This document shows positions 6,285-7,090 of a DNA stretch of 7,090 nt, one piece after another. Source of the DNA: Jatrophihabitans sp. Lineage in GTDB: Bacteria; Actinomycetota; Actinomycetes; Mycobacteriales; Jatrophihabitantaceae. A program made the translations under genes and the position numbers. The notes under the pieces were generated by a model. That model saw only the letters and a program-made list of their open reading frames with translations, had not been told where the DNA came from and searched no databases. Every line of letters begins with the position of its first letter. Position 1 is the stretch's first letter. Where the stretch lies: contig JAOPVG010000413.1 of the NCBI GenBank assembly GCA_025966255.1, forward strand, positions 1 through 7,090. The letters are read 5' to 3'.

Positions 6285-7090
6285 GTGGCCGATGGTCTGA
6301 CCGATGCCGAGCTCGCCCTACTTGGGCTGCTCGCCGAGCAGTCTCGGCATGGCTACCAATTAGAGGCCGAGATCGCCGAACGGGGTGTGCGGGAGTGGAC
6401 TTCGCTGGCGTTCTCGTCGATCTACTACCTGCTCAACAAGCTGGAGTCGCGGGGTCTTGTCGCCAGCGAGCGCCCCGAGGCCACGGCGAAGGGACGGCGA
6501 ATCTACTCGCTAACCTCGGCCGGCGTCGCTGCGTGTGAGGCCGGTACGCGCGACGCACTGGAGCGGGTGGACCCGTTGACGGCGCCGGTGCTGGTGGGGA
6601 TGGCCAACAGCCCGATGCTCCCACCCGGCCAGGTTGCCGAGTCGTTGAGGCGGCGGCGGGAGAGCGTCAGCATGCGGATCGAGTCGATCCGCGCCGCGCG
6701 CTTGCGGCAGGAGCCCATGGAGGAGTTCGTCGCGGTGATCTTTGAACACGGAATCACGATGCTGCGAGCCGAGCTGACCTGGATCGACAACACGCTGTCA
6801 CGCCTGGAGGAGAACCGGATGCGGACCTACGACATCAAGAAGGAACGCAAGGACCTCTACGCGCCGAAGCCGGGCGACTTCGCGATCGTCGACGTGCCCG
6901 ACATGGGGTTCCTCATGATCGACGGGCACGGCGACCCGAACACCTCGGTGGCCTATCGCGAGGCGGTCGAGGCGCTGTACGCGGCCTCCTACACAGTGCG
7001 ATCCGTGGCAAAAACAAGGCTAGGAAGGGTGCACACCGTGGCGCCGCTGGAAGGACTGTGGTCTGCGGAGGATCTGGGGGTTTTTCGCAC
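6285..7090 (+). CDS. PadR-family transcriptional regulator fused to GyrI-like domain (3' end outside window)
   Basis: Reading from GTG 6285 gives 268 codons with no stop before the window edge. Residues 6-80 are a PadR winged helix-turn-helix: LTDAELALLGLLAE, HGYQLEAEI, the recognition-helix stretch SSIYYLLNKLESRGLV (44-59) and the wing KGRRIYSLTSAG (69-80). Residues about 100-178 are a helical, charged PadR C-terminal region for dimerisation. From M179 the sequence is a GyrI-like domain of the COG4832 type: TYDIKKERKDLYAPK, IVDVPDMGFLMIDGHGDPNT, then VEALYAASYTVR and APLEGLWSAEDL. Such domains bind, and in some proteins hydrolyse, small molecules. The product is therefore probably a one-component repressor with its own ligand pocket. 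It appears autoregulated through the palindrome at 6259-6282 and leaderless. ATG 6819 with its own ribosome-binding site could also start a separate GyrI-like protein. Neighbouring frames have no stop near the junction, so a single-base error does not easily explain the fusion. Confidence 0.87.
   Translation, partial: MADGLTDAELALLGLLAEQSRHGYQLEAEIAERGVREWTSLAFSSIYYLLNKLESRGLVASERPEATAKGRRIYSLTSAGVAACEAGTRDALERVDPLTAPVLVGMANSPMLPPGQVAESLRRRRESVSMRIESIRAARLRQEPMEEFVAVIFEHGITMLRAELTWIDNTLSRLEENRMRTYDIKKERKDLYAPKPGDFAIVDVPDMGFLMIDGHGDPNTSVAYREAVEALYAASYTVRSVAKTRLGRVHTVAPLEGLWSAEDLGVFR
6806..6812 (+). promoter_or_regulatory. Internal Shine-Dalgarno before ATG 6819 at the domain junction
   Basis: GGAGGAG lies 6 nt before an in-frame ATG (6819-6821, residue 179 of the fusion). 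That ATG is exactly where free-standing GyrI-like proteins begin (M-x-x-YD-x-KKE). The bases also encode LEEN in the PadR part, so the match could be incidental, but strength and spacing are near ideal for internal initiation. Confidence 0.5.

Noticed and set aside
6118..6300. Short rightward frame (60 codons) spanning the end of the SDR gene, the spacer and the operator
   Set aside because: It is out of frame with both neighbours, crosses the palindromic operator, and has no ribosome-binding site or motif.
1..7090. CRISPR arrays, tRNA or rRNA genes, insertion sequences, prophage genes
   Set aside because: No regularly spaced repeats, tRNA-like cloverleaf or CCA-type ends, transposase motifs or terminal inverted repeats were seen in the intergenic stretches, which are all short (at most about 117 bp).

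Overview
The window looks like the chromosome of a high-GC actinobacterium. It is GC-rich throughout, GTG starts are frequent, several genes appear leaderless (an actinobacterial -10 of the form TANNNT lies 6 to 8 nt before the start codon), and the large membrane hydrolase has the look of an actinobacterial family. I cannot name the genus. The assignments rest on reading motifs in the translations; no search was run.

Layout. Bases 1-117 hold the last 38 codons of a rightward ABC-2-type transporter permease. It converges on a leftward block of three genes: prfB (peptide chain release factor 2, 1331 to 225), a small MmcQ/YjbR-family protein (1738 to 1361), and an 849-residue polytopic membrane protein with an alpha/beta-hydrolase signature (4325 to 1776). 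A 66-bp divergent promoter region (4326-4391) separates this block from a rightward pair: xthA (exonuclease III-type AP endonuclease, 4392-5189) and, 15 nt later, an atypical NAD(P)-binding short-chain dehydrogenase/epimerase-like protein (5205-6167). After a 117-bp gap comes a rightward PadR-family regulator, fused in frame to a GyrI-like ligand-binding domain, which runs off the right edge (6285-7090).

How the genes may work together. prfB and xthA are housekeeping genes (translation termination at UGA/UAA; base-excision repair). The MmcQ/YjbR, membrane hydrolase and SDR genes have no assigned pathway. The right-hand end is the most regulatory part: a perfect 24-bp palindrome contains the predicted -10 element of the PadR-GyrI gene and ends 2 bp before its GTG. 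This suggests an autoregulated one-protein sensor whose fused GyrI-like pocket could bind a small molecule.

Most notable points: (i) the PadR-GyrI fusion with a well-placed internal Shine-Dalgarno and ATG exactly at the domain junction; (ii) the palindromic operator built from tandem TTCTA units; (iii) a membrane protein whose HG oxyanion-type motif and GYSQG nucleophile elbow lie about 600 residues apart, with 10-11 membrane segments between; (iv) an 8-codon repeat, diverged mainly at third positions, in the open frame that continues past the stop of the SDR gene.
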